Translations under genes and position numbers: made by a program | Source of the DNA: Hydractinia symbiolongicarpus | Lineage: Eukaryota; Cnidaria; Hydrozoa; Anthoathecata; Hydractiniidae | Length of the DNA: 64,000 nt | Assembly: GCF_029227915.1 (NCBI RefSeq) | Contig: NC_079882.1 | Coordinates: forward strand, 12,400,001 to 12,464,000 | Reading direction: 5' to 3' | Shown: one piece after another, positions 12,701 through 24,330 of the stretch | Layout: each line of letters starts with the position of its first letter | How positions within the stretch are numbered: the stretch's first letter is position 1 | The notes under the pieces: generated by a model | Told to the model about the DNA's origin: nothing | Seen by the model: only the letters and a program-made list of their open reading frames with translations | Database searches by the model: none

Positions 12701-15700
12701 GTTTTGGCACCTTTTGGGTTAAAAGTGTATTTCCCAGGGGAAATGTAAGACAAGGGTGTTTGATCTGGATTTAAAACAAGATCTTTTGGAATATCATGCT
12801 CTTCGACGATTGACGAAATAAGTCTCTGAAATGTTTGTTTCTCTTCAAGGAGAAACTGCTCGCTTGACTCAATCTTAACAGTAGTGCCTTTTCTATTCGA
12901 CTATTTCATTGTTTCCAACACATGTCTTGCCCAACCTTCCGTTTAATGTAACCACCAAATTCCTTCAATTTTGGTGGACAATTTGCTTTAAGAACTCCAG
13001 TACCAATAGCAATGACCATCTTTCTAGATATTACCCCTCGTACGTACTCCAGTTACCACATCTTTTAATTTTCCAAGAGTTTGGTCATCTAAAAGCTTTG
13101 GTCTACCTTTTCTTCTATGTACAGTGCCATTGTTTTGTTTTTTGTCCTTTTCATTTTTTCTTCCAGTTGTTTACTAATGTTCTTACAAAGGTATACTTAC
13201 GATACCTTTTCTTGAAATTTTCTAACGCGGATTTTGTTCCATTTTTCAAAGCGAACTTTCCAATTTCATTCTTGATCTGTTCAGGTACGGAAATGTTGTA
13301 GTGTTTTCGAGGTAGGACGATTGATCTTATCTCCTTATCGCTTGCAGCAATTGATTCGTACTGCCAGATGCAGATGCTAAAAATCCCTGTGTTCTGTCAG
13401 ACGACCCGTCAGTGTTCTTATAAAAATCTCTAATATCTCGTATGTTCGCCATTTTTACTGCATGCTTTTTCTGTTGTGCTCCTTTAGAAAATTTATAAAC
13501 AACGAGAAACAGCGTAGAAAATATTCCTCAAGTCTCCTCCCTTGTTTCTGATATCTTTTCTTTAATCAAATATGAATATATGAATGCACATTCGATGGAG
13601 AGTGTCAGCTATGTAATTTTATCTTTTTTTGTTTTGTGCGTTCTTTCGTTCTTTTTGTTTTGTTTTGTGTTTTGCTGTGCGTTTGAATAAACGAATAGTA
13701 CAATTCGAATTACGCTCGCATTTCTTTTGAGTCATTGTTTTTAAGCAAGAGAGGAGCCTCGTGAATTTCATCATTCTACTGTTCATCAATATGATGTCTT
13801 CATTTGAAAGTAAAATTGCATCTAGGGGATATCATGTCTATCGAAATTCTACTTGGCAAAATGCGAAAGCAGGTCCAAAAATTAAAGTGGAACGAGAGAC
13901 AAATGTTTCTTCAAAATCAATTGACCTAAGCGCTTGCGCTATTAAGGTTAAGCACCGATTTTTTGACACTTGAATGACCGTCGGACATATCCCAAGAGAA
14001 ATATCACGCCATTGCTATTTTTTCATAAAGGAAGGTGGTAGATTTCTGGACATTTACTCTCCACAAATTATAAAGTATCTCCAATTCCTGCTGGTGGACT
14101 TGAAGTGCCATTACTTCTAGCTTTTAGTGTTAAACACGAACGTGTACACAAATTAATATAGGAGTTCATAGGCACTTTGTATGATTATAATTACAACGGA
14201 GAACGGACTTATGATACTAACAACGAAGAAGAGAGCGACAAGGAAGAAGTAGTTAAAATTAAATTGAAAGGAGATGAAGAAGAACAATAGGGAGAATGAG
14301 AAGATCAGGGAGACGGAGAAGAGGGAGATAAAGAAGATCAGAGAGAAGTTGAAGAACAAGTAGACGAAAAGAATCAAGCAGAAGAACAAGTAGACGAAAA
14401 GAATCAAGCAGAAGAACAAGTAGACGAAAAGAATCAAGCAGAAGAACAAGTAGACGAAAAGAATCAAGCAGAAGAACAAGTAGACGAAAAGAATCAAGCA
14501 GAAGAACAAGTAGACGAAAAGAATCAAGCAGAAGAACAAGTAGACGAAAAGAATCAAGCAGAAGAACAAGTAGACGAAAAGAATCAAGCAGAAGAACAAG
14601 TAGACGAAAAGAATCAAGCAGAAGAACAAGTAGACGAAAAGAATCAAGCAGAAGAACAAGTAGACGAAAAGAATCAAGCAGAAGAACAAGTAGACGAAAA
14701 GAATCAAGCAGAAGAACAAGTAGACGAAAAGAATCAAGCAGAAGAACAAGTAGACGAAAAGAATCAAGCAGAAGAACAAGTAGACGAAAAGAATCAAGCA
14801 GAAGAACAAGTAGACGAAAAGAATCAAGCAGAAGAACAAGTAGACGAAAAGAATCAAGCAGAAGAACAAGTAGACGAAAAGAATCAAGCAGAAGAACAAG
14901 TAGACGAAAAGAATCAAGCAGAAGAACAAGTAGACGAAAAGAATCAAGCAGAAGAACAAGTAGACGAAAAGAATCAAGCAGAAGAACAAGTAGACGAAAA
15001 GAATCAAGCAGAAGAACAAGTAGACGAAAAGAATCAAGCAGAAGAACAAGTAGACGAAAAGAATCAAGTAGACGAAAAAATAATATCGAAATAGACTAAA
15101 TTTTATTATTTTTGTTGAAAGAAAATAATGAAATGAATTTTAGTCTAGGTGACTAAAATTTTTGCCGGCTAAAAATTGTTGCCGCCTTTCATTTTTGCCG
15201 ACTTTTTTTCTACCAATAAGGTATTCGCGAAATTTGCGAAAATCAATTCCCGCGAAATTTGGATTCTTTTCTTTTTTTTGATAAAACGATTTACATTAAT
15301 TTTTTTCCTGATTTACCTAGGACCACATAAAGGAAGTTCAACTTCAGCTATCTGTATTTTTTTACCTTAAACAAACGGTGTAAAATTTATCTTGCGAAAA
15401 TTAATTCCCTTGAGATAATAACTCGAAATGCAAGAGATTAGCCACTGGGTCATGAATTAAGTTTTATCCCCTTTTTTATCAGATTGGCTGTGTTTGTACG
15501 TTCATTTATGCTTATATTTACGCATTAATTTGCAGGGAAGGTTAAAAGTAGTGCAAGAACAATTTAATTCTGATGGAATCGAACCTACGCCTGAATATGA
15601 TGGACATATATCAAAAAGTTTCCAACGTGGAAAAAAAATGAATTTCGGTGACATGTACGACTCGTCTCAGGTAAAAAGACTTTTGTTGGCAATAAATGGA

Positions 15701-18700
15701 TGCTCAGCGGGTCATGATCACTTTGAATGAACGCAAATAGTTTAATTTTCACATTTTAAGTAATACATATAAAAATTATAGTCCGTATTGTTAATTAGTA
15801 GTAGAACGCTGTTCTTGTTTTTTTTTGTAGATGTACTTGTATGAAATCAACCTGGATAACTTGGACGAAAATGATGACACTGCAATTTATTCAAAACGAC
15901 CTCGTCAATGTCTTCCTTATGCAGTCATCACATTAACTGCGAAACAGAAGATTTTAAAACCAGTTGTGAAACCTTCACAACCCCCGTCACGTCCTTTGAT
16001 GAATATTGATGTAGGTGTTTTTGTACTTTAAAGCTTAATTTACACGAATATATTTTCTGCATATTTTAACTTTTGCAATACAACCTCACAATTGTAAATA
16101 TTATAAGAAGTACAGAACATATGTGAGATATCAAGTAATTATAAGTAAACGTTGATATTAGCTTCCTCAAATGTTGCAAAAATTTTGAATAAAGAGGGAC
16201 TTTTATCCACGAATATCTCGCTTTCCGGGAACTTCCTGTAATAAAATACAAGTTTACTTTTATTAAAGCGATAAATATTTTGTTTGTAGTATTTTGCGAT
16301 CATTATATACGTTATACTGTTTAAACCATAGCTGTCTTCAAACAGTACAGATTCGATACATCCCTCTCCTTCCCAAGGAACACTTGGTAAGATTACCACC
16401 GGTAATTTTCTAGTTGATGTCACATAAAGTTTGTTGTGAAAAATAAGATGTAGAAAGAAAGGTCTTACATCTTCATATTAAGGTGTTGTTTAAGATTATC
16501 AAGGCTATGACAAAATTACCTCTACAATGTATAATAAATAAGCGTAGTGCGTCAACCTTTATTTAGAACTTTAGTCTGTCGTGAAATCCTGCACTTACAA
16601 AACTATAGTTTCTCTATAGTATACTTTGGTTAATTTTGATTTAGAGCTACCACCTGAAGAATATGGTCAGCGTCTATGTTTTGTTTGGGGAGGATCATAC
16701 TACAACAGTAGCCGTTACTTTGCTGAAGTACAAATCGGTGTGTTTGCTAAACAACCTCTACATCTACCGCTTCATGGGTAAGACTCTTGGTTAACGATGA
16801 CAGCAGGGTGATTGCTAACCCTTGAAATCAGACTGAGAAGCCTTAAAAATTTTTTATCCATCTCTCTTCAGTAGGGAGAAATAGATGAGATGAGAAGAGA
16901 GATGGATAATAATATGGTTCTACTGGTCCTAGAACCAAATTCTAATCTAAACTAGGGCACCTAACTGGTGTTTGCGTTCTAAAATTATAAGTAGGCGTAT
17001 ATTTTAAGGACCAGAATAACCAAATTTTTTTTGTACATTTCCGGGGGTAAGCCATTTGTGAACAGGGGGTAAAATATTTAAAATAAATATTTTTCTGTTA
17101 TCTCCTTCTATGCTAAATCTTTAGTCAAAAATTACTCAGTTGATAAACATTTGAAAGTAATCACACCTGTAAGATAAAATGAGGACCAGATGTGTAATTA
17201 TTACCCTTGTCTTTGGTGACGTCATTGCAGGTGGTAATGACGTGATAACACTCAAATCAAAAGTCAATCTTATTTCTATTAGGATTAATTCTTCATTTTG
17301 GGAAATATACTTACTTTTGAAAAAAAGAAGAAATTTATGTTTTGAATTGGAAAAAAACATTTTTTATTGTGATCTTCATTTTCTCCCAACATATATCTAA
17401 CAATTAGACTTGCAAGTGCCCGCTGTAGTTTTGTGTTGTTACAACTTCGTGTTTTTTTTAGAATGCCCAACTTATGCGTCACCCAAAAGATCTCACAAGC
17501 TAAACTAATGAAGATATTTCCAACTAAAATCTTCAGAACCCCCCCTTCCATTTCTTTAAAGCCAGAAGGTTTGATTTTCAAATTTCATTTGTGTGAAAGT
17601 AAACGCAAAAATTAAGTGAATGTATATATTTTGCTTGTTCACTTAAAAAAGAAGCTTTCCTCACTTATTTATCCCATCATTCACATGCAATCTATCGTAA
17701 CAACCCGGTACATATTCAGTTTTTGTCTCAAGTATCGCGGTAAAGTGTCCTAACAAGATCTTTCCATATTTTAGTTGTCGTAAAAGGATTCCAATTCATT
17801 CACGCAGAAATTCATCCCTCCACTAAGACTTGGATAAACATGCAACGGCTACGTAATAACTGGTTGAAAAACGAGACTGTAAGTTGATGGCAGTTTAGTT
17901 AGGACATAAAACTTTCAAGTTCGTGTCATAGACAAGAAATAATTTTCTTATTTACATCTTAGGCGGGTGTTTGCACTTTCAACTCTGGTATTAAACTCTA
18001 CATATTACCAACATGCGAACTCACTTGTACACTTGGTACGTTTGTTTTTAACAGTGTATGTGAATCTTTTTTAAAGGAAAAGATATAAAAACTTTTTTTT
18101 ATTTAGGCATCACTGTCCCTGGACACCAAGATGTATTGCATTGTATTTTTATGAGAAAACATTCAGGTGTGTATCTAAGTACTTATGATAGCTTGTGAGT
18201 AAATGTCTGCTTAGTTGTGAGAGCTTTGTATTTAAAATTTGTGGTTAAAGTTTCAAATCCATGACCGTTGTTTAATTGCCGCGACTGCGTATTGCCATTA
18301 CTGTTTAACCATTCTGTTAATCTTGTAAATTCTAATGTCTTTAAATGAATCTAATCCACGGTGGCAATAGTAGTAGAATAGCTGTACGCTGCGCTATCCA
18401 GACAAACTGTGCACCTACTTTTCTTAAACTTATGTTTACTGCTGAAATTTTATCTAGATAAACCTACATACGGCGAGAATTGCCACAAATTTATTAAAAG
18501 AGCACAGATAGCTTTGCGTGAAAGGTTACAGGAGGCAGAAGAAATAAAAGGACTTCGAGTGGATGCAAGTGTGCGCAAACTTCCAAAATATCCGTTCAAC
18601 GCAGATGAGAAGCGTAAATTATCAATGTGTATAACTCGCTTGAAGCGTGAGCAAGAAAAACAAGTAAAAGATTTACGCAAGCAAATGGAAACGAACAATT

Positions 18701-21700
18701 CGATCGGTTTGCAAATATCGCAGAGTGAAATTGTAAATACCTCGCGAATTAAAGAAAAAGAAGCAAGCAGCGTAACAATACCATCCACAAGTACCACTAC
18801 CACCACCACCACCAGTCAGCCGCCAGCCAGTGAAGACACTGAGAAAGAAGACAACGATATAGACTTTTCATCGGAGTCGGTTCTTGAACTATTAAAAGAA
18901 GCTGCTCCTGAATTAATTAAACCCAATATTTGTAAGGTAACGTCAGAAGACAATGCAACTGCCGACGACAGCGATCGGTTAGTTGTTGTGTCCGATTCTC
19001 AAGAGACTGGTGAAGAGACTGATAAAGTAGTACAAAATTCTCCAGATAATAATAATGACCGCTCGGAAAGTTTAATGCATCACAAATTCGATAAAAGTTG
19101 TAATATTCCAGATGCTAGATCCAACTCTGAGAAAACTTTAAATGTCGTAAAGATGAGTACATCAGATAAAAAGAAAAATTTACTTAGAAAGGACGTAAAT
19201 AAAAAAACACGTGATAATGAAGAAATACCATTTATTGGAAGTTCAGATGTTCAGTCTAGCGGAGCTTCCCTTATTGTAGATACAGGTAGAATATATTCAT
19301 GTTCTCCATCGCCTACGGTTTGTTTTGATAGTCATTATTCCAATCTTTTAATTCTAACTAGCTGGTCATTTCGTATACGCCAGTATTTAATATTCGATTT
19401 TCTGTTTTTGTGTTTCAAGGAGTTGTACTGTATTTTATACGTATTTGGAGGTAAAGCATATGAATATTTTCGAAATAAATTAAAGTAGGACAAATGTGTT
19501 AGAATAAGTCAGTAAAACTAACATTTTTTATATAGCAAGCCAAGATGAAGATCTTTCCACAAACGATGAACGGGATCACGAAAATATTAGCTATTCGGAC
19601 GTGTCTGACGATGTTATGGGAAAAAGAATAACGGACTCTAAAAACAATGAACAGTCTGCACCTGAAGGTGGAGAGACGTGTTATCAAATGGTTTCTCCCG
19701 CTCCTGCTGCACCAATCGATTCTGCAGTTCTACTAAATACACCTGTGTTGGAAAGTGATGTCAGTCAATCTACATCGCAGAGTCCATGCAATTTCGACGC
19801 ATTAAAGAACGAAATGAGAAAACAAGGCTTTGCTAAAGAAGGTACCCTAAATTTTTTGCACCAGAAATTATATGTAACAAGAAGCCCTGGGGGCTCTAAG
19901 AATTTCCGCGCGCTACCAAAATATTTGATGAAAACCTGCTAATTCGTTGTGTTATTGTGCCAAACATTCGAAGGGGTTTGGTGCATGAACCTCTAAGATC
20001 AAGCACACCAGTGACATTATATCTTACAACAAACGCAAACAAAACGAAACGTGCCATTAAACTCACATTTTAAAAGAAATTGCTAACAAAAATACAGCCT
20101 ATCATTCATGGTTGAAAGTCTTGCGATTGAAACGTTTATGGTCTTAAACGGCATTAGTTGACAAAAAATCAAAATTTTGATGTGACCATCATTTTCAGCA
20201 TATTTTTTTATTAACTGTGTCAATTTTTGTCGAAAATAAAGCAGTTTTAATTTTTAGATAAATTTTGGCCTGAAATGACATTTAGGTGACAAAAAATCAA
20301 ACTTTTGTACCATCATCATTTTCAGCATACTTTATTTGTTAACTGTGCCAGATTTAGCCGAAAATGAAGTGGTTTTAATTTTTGGACCAATTTTGGCCTA
20401 AAATGGCATTTAGGTGAAAAAAATCAAAATTTTGATGTCACCATTATGTTCAGCATACTTTTTTTGTTAACTTTGCCAATTTTTGTTGAAAATGAAGTAG
20501 TTTTAATTTTTGGACCAATTTTGGCCTAAAATGACATTTAAGGTGGCAAAAAACCAAAATTTTGATTTCACCATCATGTTCAGCATACTTTATTTGTTAA
20601 CTGTGCCAAATTTTGTTGAAAATAAAGTAGTTCTAATTTTTGGACCAATTTTGGCCTAAAATGACATTTAGGTGACAAAAATCAAAATTATTATGTCACC
20701 ATTATGTTCAGCATACTTTTTTTGTTAACTGTGCCAAATTTTTTCGAAAACAACCAATTTTGGCCTGAAACGTCAATACGAGACTTCCCAGTAGTTAAGG
20801 AGCTTGGGTACGAAGTTTACATCTGTGACGGAGCAACGTGAAATCCCAGGGTCGATTTTTTCTCAAAAAATGCTCCGAAAGAAAAAAACGACGGTTTTAA
20901 AGAATTTCCTACGCCTTCGGGCGCGGAAATTCAATAAATATCGCATACAATATTGTGATTTTGTAAATTAAATTGATTACTTATTTCTTTTTTAGCCGAT
21001 ACCATGACGTTTCAGGTGGGTGTCCAATACTGTTTTTATTTATTTTATCAAGTTACAGTTTTTTCACCGTGGGAAGTTGTGGATGGAAACTTTTTTTAAA
21101 GATGTGTTTCGTCTGATTAGTGGGAGTATTTTAAACCTTGTGGTCTGGCTTAAAACTCTCCTTTCTTTTGTACCTTGATCCCTTATTATAGGATATTTCA
21201 AGTGGATCTGATCTTGGGGAGATGGAGTCAGCCCTTCAAGCCACAAGGTAAGATCCGTTTATGTCAATGGAACTAGCCTAAATCTGTTCAGGCCAAGGGA
21301 TTGTTATAAATATCCATCTAAGCATGCAAGAGTTATGTTAATGCCTTTTTAATATTATTACAATGGAAAATTTTTGATTCGTGTGAACCAGAAAAAAATG
21401 ATTGATTGATTGATTAAATACGATTTCTGTTTCGCTCCTGTGATAGTTTTTGTTGTTTTGATTTATCTTATCAATGTTCATGCCGACAGATTTTCACGTT
21501 TAGGATATATGCGAAAAGGTTTGTTTCAGCACACCCCTATCCTCGAACTTGAGGAGCCCCTAAAAGGTCGGGCCTTGATACTTCCAGAATGGATTTTGTT
21601 TATATACCTCTCGTATACATGTATTAATTTACATTATCTATTAGGACAAACGAAGCGCAAAACATGAGTAAAAGTAATAGACCACCTAAAATGGCGTATC

Positions 21701-24330
21701 AAGTAGAGCATGACAAACACACTCTACGAAATGACAACGTGGATAATATCAGGCCGAAGCAGTTACCTAAAGCCTACCAAGCTGGCTTTATGGCAAATAA
21801 TAGAGATTTTGATTCATCGTGTTCCAGTTACAGTGAGCATGAAGGTGATTGGCGTCATCGAGAACCCCGTCGACGTTACCGTGACGACAGACGTAGATCG
21901 AGGTCACCTTACAAAAGAGGTCGATCGCGAAGTCCTCGACGAAGATATCATTACAGTTCTTATGATAGAAGGCACCGATCGCCCAGTCCAAGAAGAATGC
22001 ATCGAGACGGATTTAGTCACAGGGGACGGTCTACATCACCTCTTTTTAATCCAATAGACGAACGTCATCGAAGTCAAGCACGACCACAGATAACGCACGA
22101 AATAACTCATAAAACACCCACCGACACCCCCACGCATACCATGAATGACGCGAAAAACAAGTTAGAGCTGCAAAGTCATTCAGCTGTGGAAGCGCATGAA
22201 CACGAAGCGCATGAACACGAAAAGAGGTAATATAATTTGTGACTTTCTTATAAATAATATTCTCTTGCCTTTCCTGTTCATCTCTTTTAATTACATCTCA
22301 AACTTTAAAAGTTAAAATTTAAAATATTTTTAAAATTTTATGAACTCTCTGTACCCTTGCTCATGGTAGAGTGCAAAGTATTATATGAAGTTCCTTTTAT
22401 TAAACTTTTAAATATATATATTTTTAGTAAGTGTTTTCGCCTTCTAAAATTATGTGGCACTATAGTAAAACCTTTCTCAACAAGTTTTGATACTTTGTTC
22501 TCTACCAGGCCTGAAGAACCCTTCACTGAAAGCCAAGGTAACTATGTTTTCCTTTCTATTCTTGATTTTTCTAAGCGTGGGATTTTTGATCAATTTTCAC
22601 TTGTTAATTTAAAACTTAGCGTATTGCGTATCACGTTAGTCGGTTCTACGAGGGTTCGGATTTTTTCCCCATAAGAGGTGTAATCGTTAATGTCTCTTCA
22701 GGAAATTTTAAAAATATCTTTAGGCTTCTGAAATTTAATTTTTATTTCCATTTCTTATTCTTACCTACTTTCTCGTTCTATTATCAATTTTTTTTCCCAC
22801 ACATTAAGTTATACTTTTCGATTCTTTTTTTTTTTTAGCGAGGAAGAAGACCGTTTCACGAAAATCGCCTCCAAGTGGATCGACGACTATTGGCTATGAC
22901 GCAATATCATCTGACGAATCAACAAACGACAGTACAGATAAACTTCCGACTTCTTCCAACCAGAAAGAAACGAAAGGCCCACAAGACGAGGACGGCACCC
23001 TTGGTTTAACGAAGCGTGCTGAAATCCTTTTCAGTAGTTTGGGATCAAAACATCTAAGTGGGGATGTCAGTAGTACTAAGCATAAAGGGAGCGCGAATAC
23101 TCTTGCAAACTATGAAAATGACAAAGTAAGGGCTGACGTTGGTCAAGACAAGACACTTGCTACTGAAGGTGAGTGGTTGAACATATCTAAAATGTTTGTA
23201 ATGTGTTAAGTAGGTTTCCTATATACTGGTTCATTTTACACTATTGTTGATGAATTTTTAAAGTAGTTGCCACGGAATGACAATGTTTTAAATCAGAGGT
23301 TAGGGGCAAAATATTTAGATTTTATTTTATTTTTTTGTAAATTTGACAAGTTTACTTACTTGCTTTACATTGATAAATAAGACTCACAAAAATCATTTAC
23401 TATGCATTTATTTTATTTTTTTTATTAGACGTCGTCGTTACCGACTCGGCAGCAAAAGCGTCGCCTTTAAGTGACATGGATATATCTCCATTAGGTACAC
23501 CTGTTAAAGATAAAACAGAATCTATTTCCACGCAACAATCAGTGTTTGCACCGGTGCCCCCTACTATGTCATTTGGTAACGTGCCTTTGCCTATACTTAC
23601 GCCCACTGTACCGCTTCTGTTTCCAAACGCCATTTATCAACCATACCAACGCCCAGTACGCTTTATTGCTACTCTTCCAACACAATATCCGCTACAATAT
23701 CGTCCGGTAAATACCTCTGGGCAAGTTGTGAGAACAATGCTTCCGTCTGAGTTGACAGCTACGAGTCAATTTCGACCATTAAATCACGAACTAATACAAA
23801 AAGAGTCAACACATAGCCAACATCCCGTTTATCAAAAGGGACCGACATCACGTTCACCCAACTCTACGCCGACAGTGGATGAAGAACCGTTGCTAACAAA
23901 GACATGCGACAAACCGCCATCAGCATCAGCACATGAGAATCTGCCACTGCCTAGATCTGCAAACACAACGCCTACACTTGATGAAAAACCGTCGGAAACG
24001 ATACCAACATTCGGTCAGACATTGACGCCGAGACTTTTATTAAACTCGACACCCACATTCGACGAGGAGCCGTCAATCAATGTGACGCAAACAACAGAGA
24101 ATAAAATTAAACGAACACCGCATGTTTCTCAGGTAGATGAGTTACCATTTCGCCAAGCAGAGCATTCTAAGAGCAGCAACTCTGAAACAGTTTGTACTAC
24201 AGACGAGAAGGTTCTGCAAACTGAAGGCTTAGTCTCCTCATTAAAAGAGTGGTCAAATAAGCTTAAACACCACTCGCTTGACTTATTTTGTGAAAATTTA
24301 ATAAGGAGTGTTTCTGAGGAGTACGAGTAG
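9792..24330 (+). CDS. TASOR: TASOR-like protein: DUF3715 pseudo-PARP, SPOC-like region and RS domain (20 exons)
   Basis: Exons: 9792-9951, 10209-10351, 10946-11041, 11116-11197, 11378-11475, 15536-15670, 15831-16014, 16645-16777, 17462-17568, 17775-17878, 17963-18035, 18107-18166, 18458-19285, 19536-19841, 20996-21015, 21192-21247, 21645-22226, 22509-22537, 22839-23168, 23429-24330. They total 4428 nt (1475 aa), in phase throughout. Residues about 100-295 match DUF3715, the inactive PARP-like domain shared by TASOR, TASOR2 and TEX15: GDGTCGVYVCRCADVI, then EYDGHISK, and RPRQCLPYAVITL. A SPOC-like region follows (about 300-460; RLCFVWGG onward), then a Lys/Glu-rich predicted coil and a long low-complexity part. 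Exon 21645-22226 carries an Arg/Ser domain (RSRSPYKRGRSRSPRRR). Vertebrate TASOR is the scaffold of the HUSH silencing complex; that role here is inferred from the family. TEX15 or TASOR2 orthology is not excluded. Exon 17462-17568 is included because it is the only way I found to join its neighbours in phase. Confidence 0.8.
11509..11797 (+). repeat. tRNA-derived SINE in a TASOR-like intron
   Basis: The head resembles a tRNA gene with RNA polymerase III promoter boxes: an A-box-like TGGTAGAGCGTTCG starting at about 11523 and a B-box-like GGGTCCAAACCC at 11557-11568. A non-tRNA body follows, and the element ends in an A-rich tail with TAA repeats (AATAATAGTAATAATAATAA), the usual SINE layout. 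It begins some 34 bases after the donor site of exon 11378-11475. Confidence 0.65.
12139..13330 (-). pseudogene. Broken DDE_1-type transposase
   Basis: Reading leftward, a basic N-terminal part (PEQIKNEIGKFALKNGTKSA) resembles the helix-turn-helix DNA-binding region of CENP-B/pogo-like transposases. The catalytic part starts with LVLNPDQTPLSYISPGKYTF (the first acidic residue of the triad is in NPDQT), then DDKRQITGTF, LPNQLIYKGKTRRCPPK and NHWSN (12505-12860). A stop follows, and the C-terminal part resumes in another frame with VPHYPTNKFQPLDITVNK (12139-12375). Stops in the N-terminal half and the lost region between the two catalytic segments mean this copy cannot make a working transposase. 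Confidence 0.75.
13791..15094 (+). pseudogene. HIRAN-like second gene of the transposon, with acidic repeat tail (broken)
   Basis: The reading begins at MSSFESK and passes through YHVYRNSTWQNAKAG, SIDLSACAIKV, a TGA stop, then VGHIPREISRHCYFFIKEGG. After a frameshift it continues as SPIPAGGLEVPLLLAFSV and a Glu/Asp-rich stretch with further stops (14158, 14288 and 14297 areas), and then runs into the decapeptide repeat EEQVDEKNQA. The VGHIPREIS core and the preceding Ala-Ile-V strand resemble the HIRAN domain, a small DNA-end-binding fold; I assign it by pattern only. Transcription would be rightward, divergent from the transposase, so a shared promoter would lie between about 13400 and 13790. 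Confidence 0.5.
14351..15070 (+). repeat. 30-bp minisatellite, 24 copies
   Basis: The unit GAAGAACAAGTAGACGAAAA plus GAATCAAGCA is repeated 24 times head to tail. The first 23 copies are identical; the last differs near its end before the frame closes at an TAG 24 bases later. On the + strand the repeat is open and encodes EEQVDEKNQA in frame with the acidic end of the transposon's HIRAN-like gene. The reverse strand is also open (Leu/Phe-rich, 14153-15067) but that is a by-product of the repeat length being a multiple of three. Confidence 0.95.
16854..16909. repeat. Intronic inverted repeat (16-bp stem)
   Basis: TTATCCATCTCTCTTC at 16854-16869 is exactly complementary to 16894-16909, with a 24-base loop. 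It lies in the intron after exon 16645-16777 of the TASOR-like gene. It could form a stem in the pre-mRNA or be the remains of a small hairpin element. Confidence 0.8.
19875..20938. repeat. Hairpin-ended dispersed repeat, copy A
   Basis: Begins TAACAAGAAGCCCTG, with a short GC hairpin followed by TAAGAATTTCCGC, and ends TTTTAAAGAATTTCC, a CGCC...GGCG hairpin and GGAAATTCAATAA. The same start and end are found at 48045-48600, which defines a family with two copies in this window. The element fills most of the intron after exon 19536-19841 of the TASOR-like gene and contains a tandem array (20160-20775). Confidence 0.6.
20160..20775. repeat. Tandem array, about 128-bp unit, 5 copies
   Basis: Units start near 20160, 20288, 20415, 20545 and 20674. 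Each reads roughly GACAAAAAATCAAAATTTTG, then a TCACCATCATNTTCAGCATA block, TTTGTTAACTGTGCCA, a TTTTAATTTTTGGACCAATT block, and TTGGCCTAAAATGACATTTA. Copies differ by substitutions and small indels, and the last is shortened by an internal deletion. The array lies inside repeat copy A. Confidence 0.85.

Larger units (their letters stand above)
12045..15221. mobile_element. Decayed DDE (pogo/Tc1-mariner type) DNA transposon with two divergent genes
   Basis: The terminal inverted repeats match closely: left CCTTATCGGTAGTAAAAAGT..., right (read inward) CCTTATTGGTAGAAAAAAAG..., both continuing into TCGGCAAAAA. Each end is flanked by TA (12043-12044 and 15222-15223), the target duplication of the Tc1/mariner superfamily. 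Inside, a DDE_1-type transposase reads leftward (about 13300-12139) and a HIRAN-like gene with a tandem-repeat tail reads rightward (about 13791-15094). Both are broken by stops and frameshifts. Outside the TA on both sides lie related CGCGAAA-rich sequences; these may be an outer extension of the inverted repeats or an older repeat that the element landed in. The element sits in the 4-kb intron between exons 11378-11475 and 15536-15670 of the TASOR-like gene. Confidence 0.75.

Noticed and set aside
14153-15067. 304-codon Leu/Phe-rich open frame on the minus strand
   Set aside because: It is the mirror of the 30-bp repeat; a repeat length divisible by three keeps all non-stop frames open. The + strand frame continues the HIRAN-like gene's acidic tail and is the meaningful one.
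14351-15070. CRISPR-like array of regular 30-bp repeats
   Set aside because: There are no spacers between units, and the context is a eukaryotic intron; it is a minisatellite.
21710-22057. Second open frame overlapping the RS exon
   Set aside because: It is a frame-shifted shadow of an Arg/Ser-coding, stop-poor stretch; splice phase supports only the RS frame.
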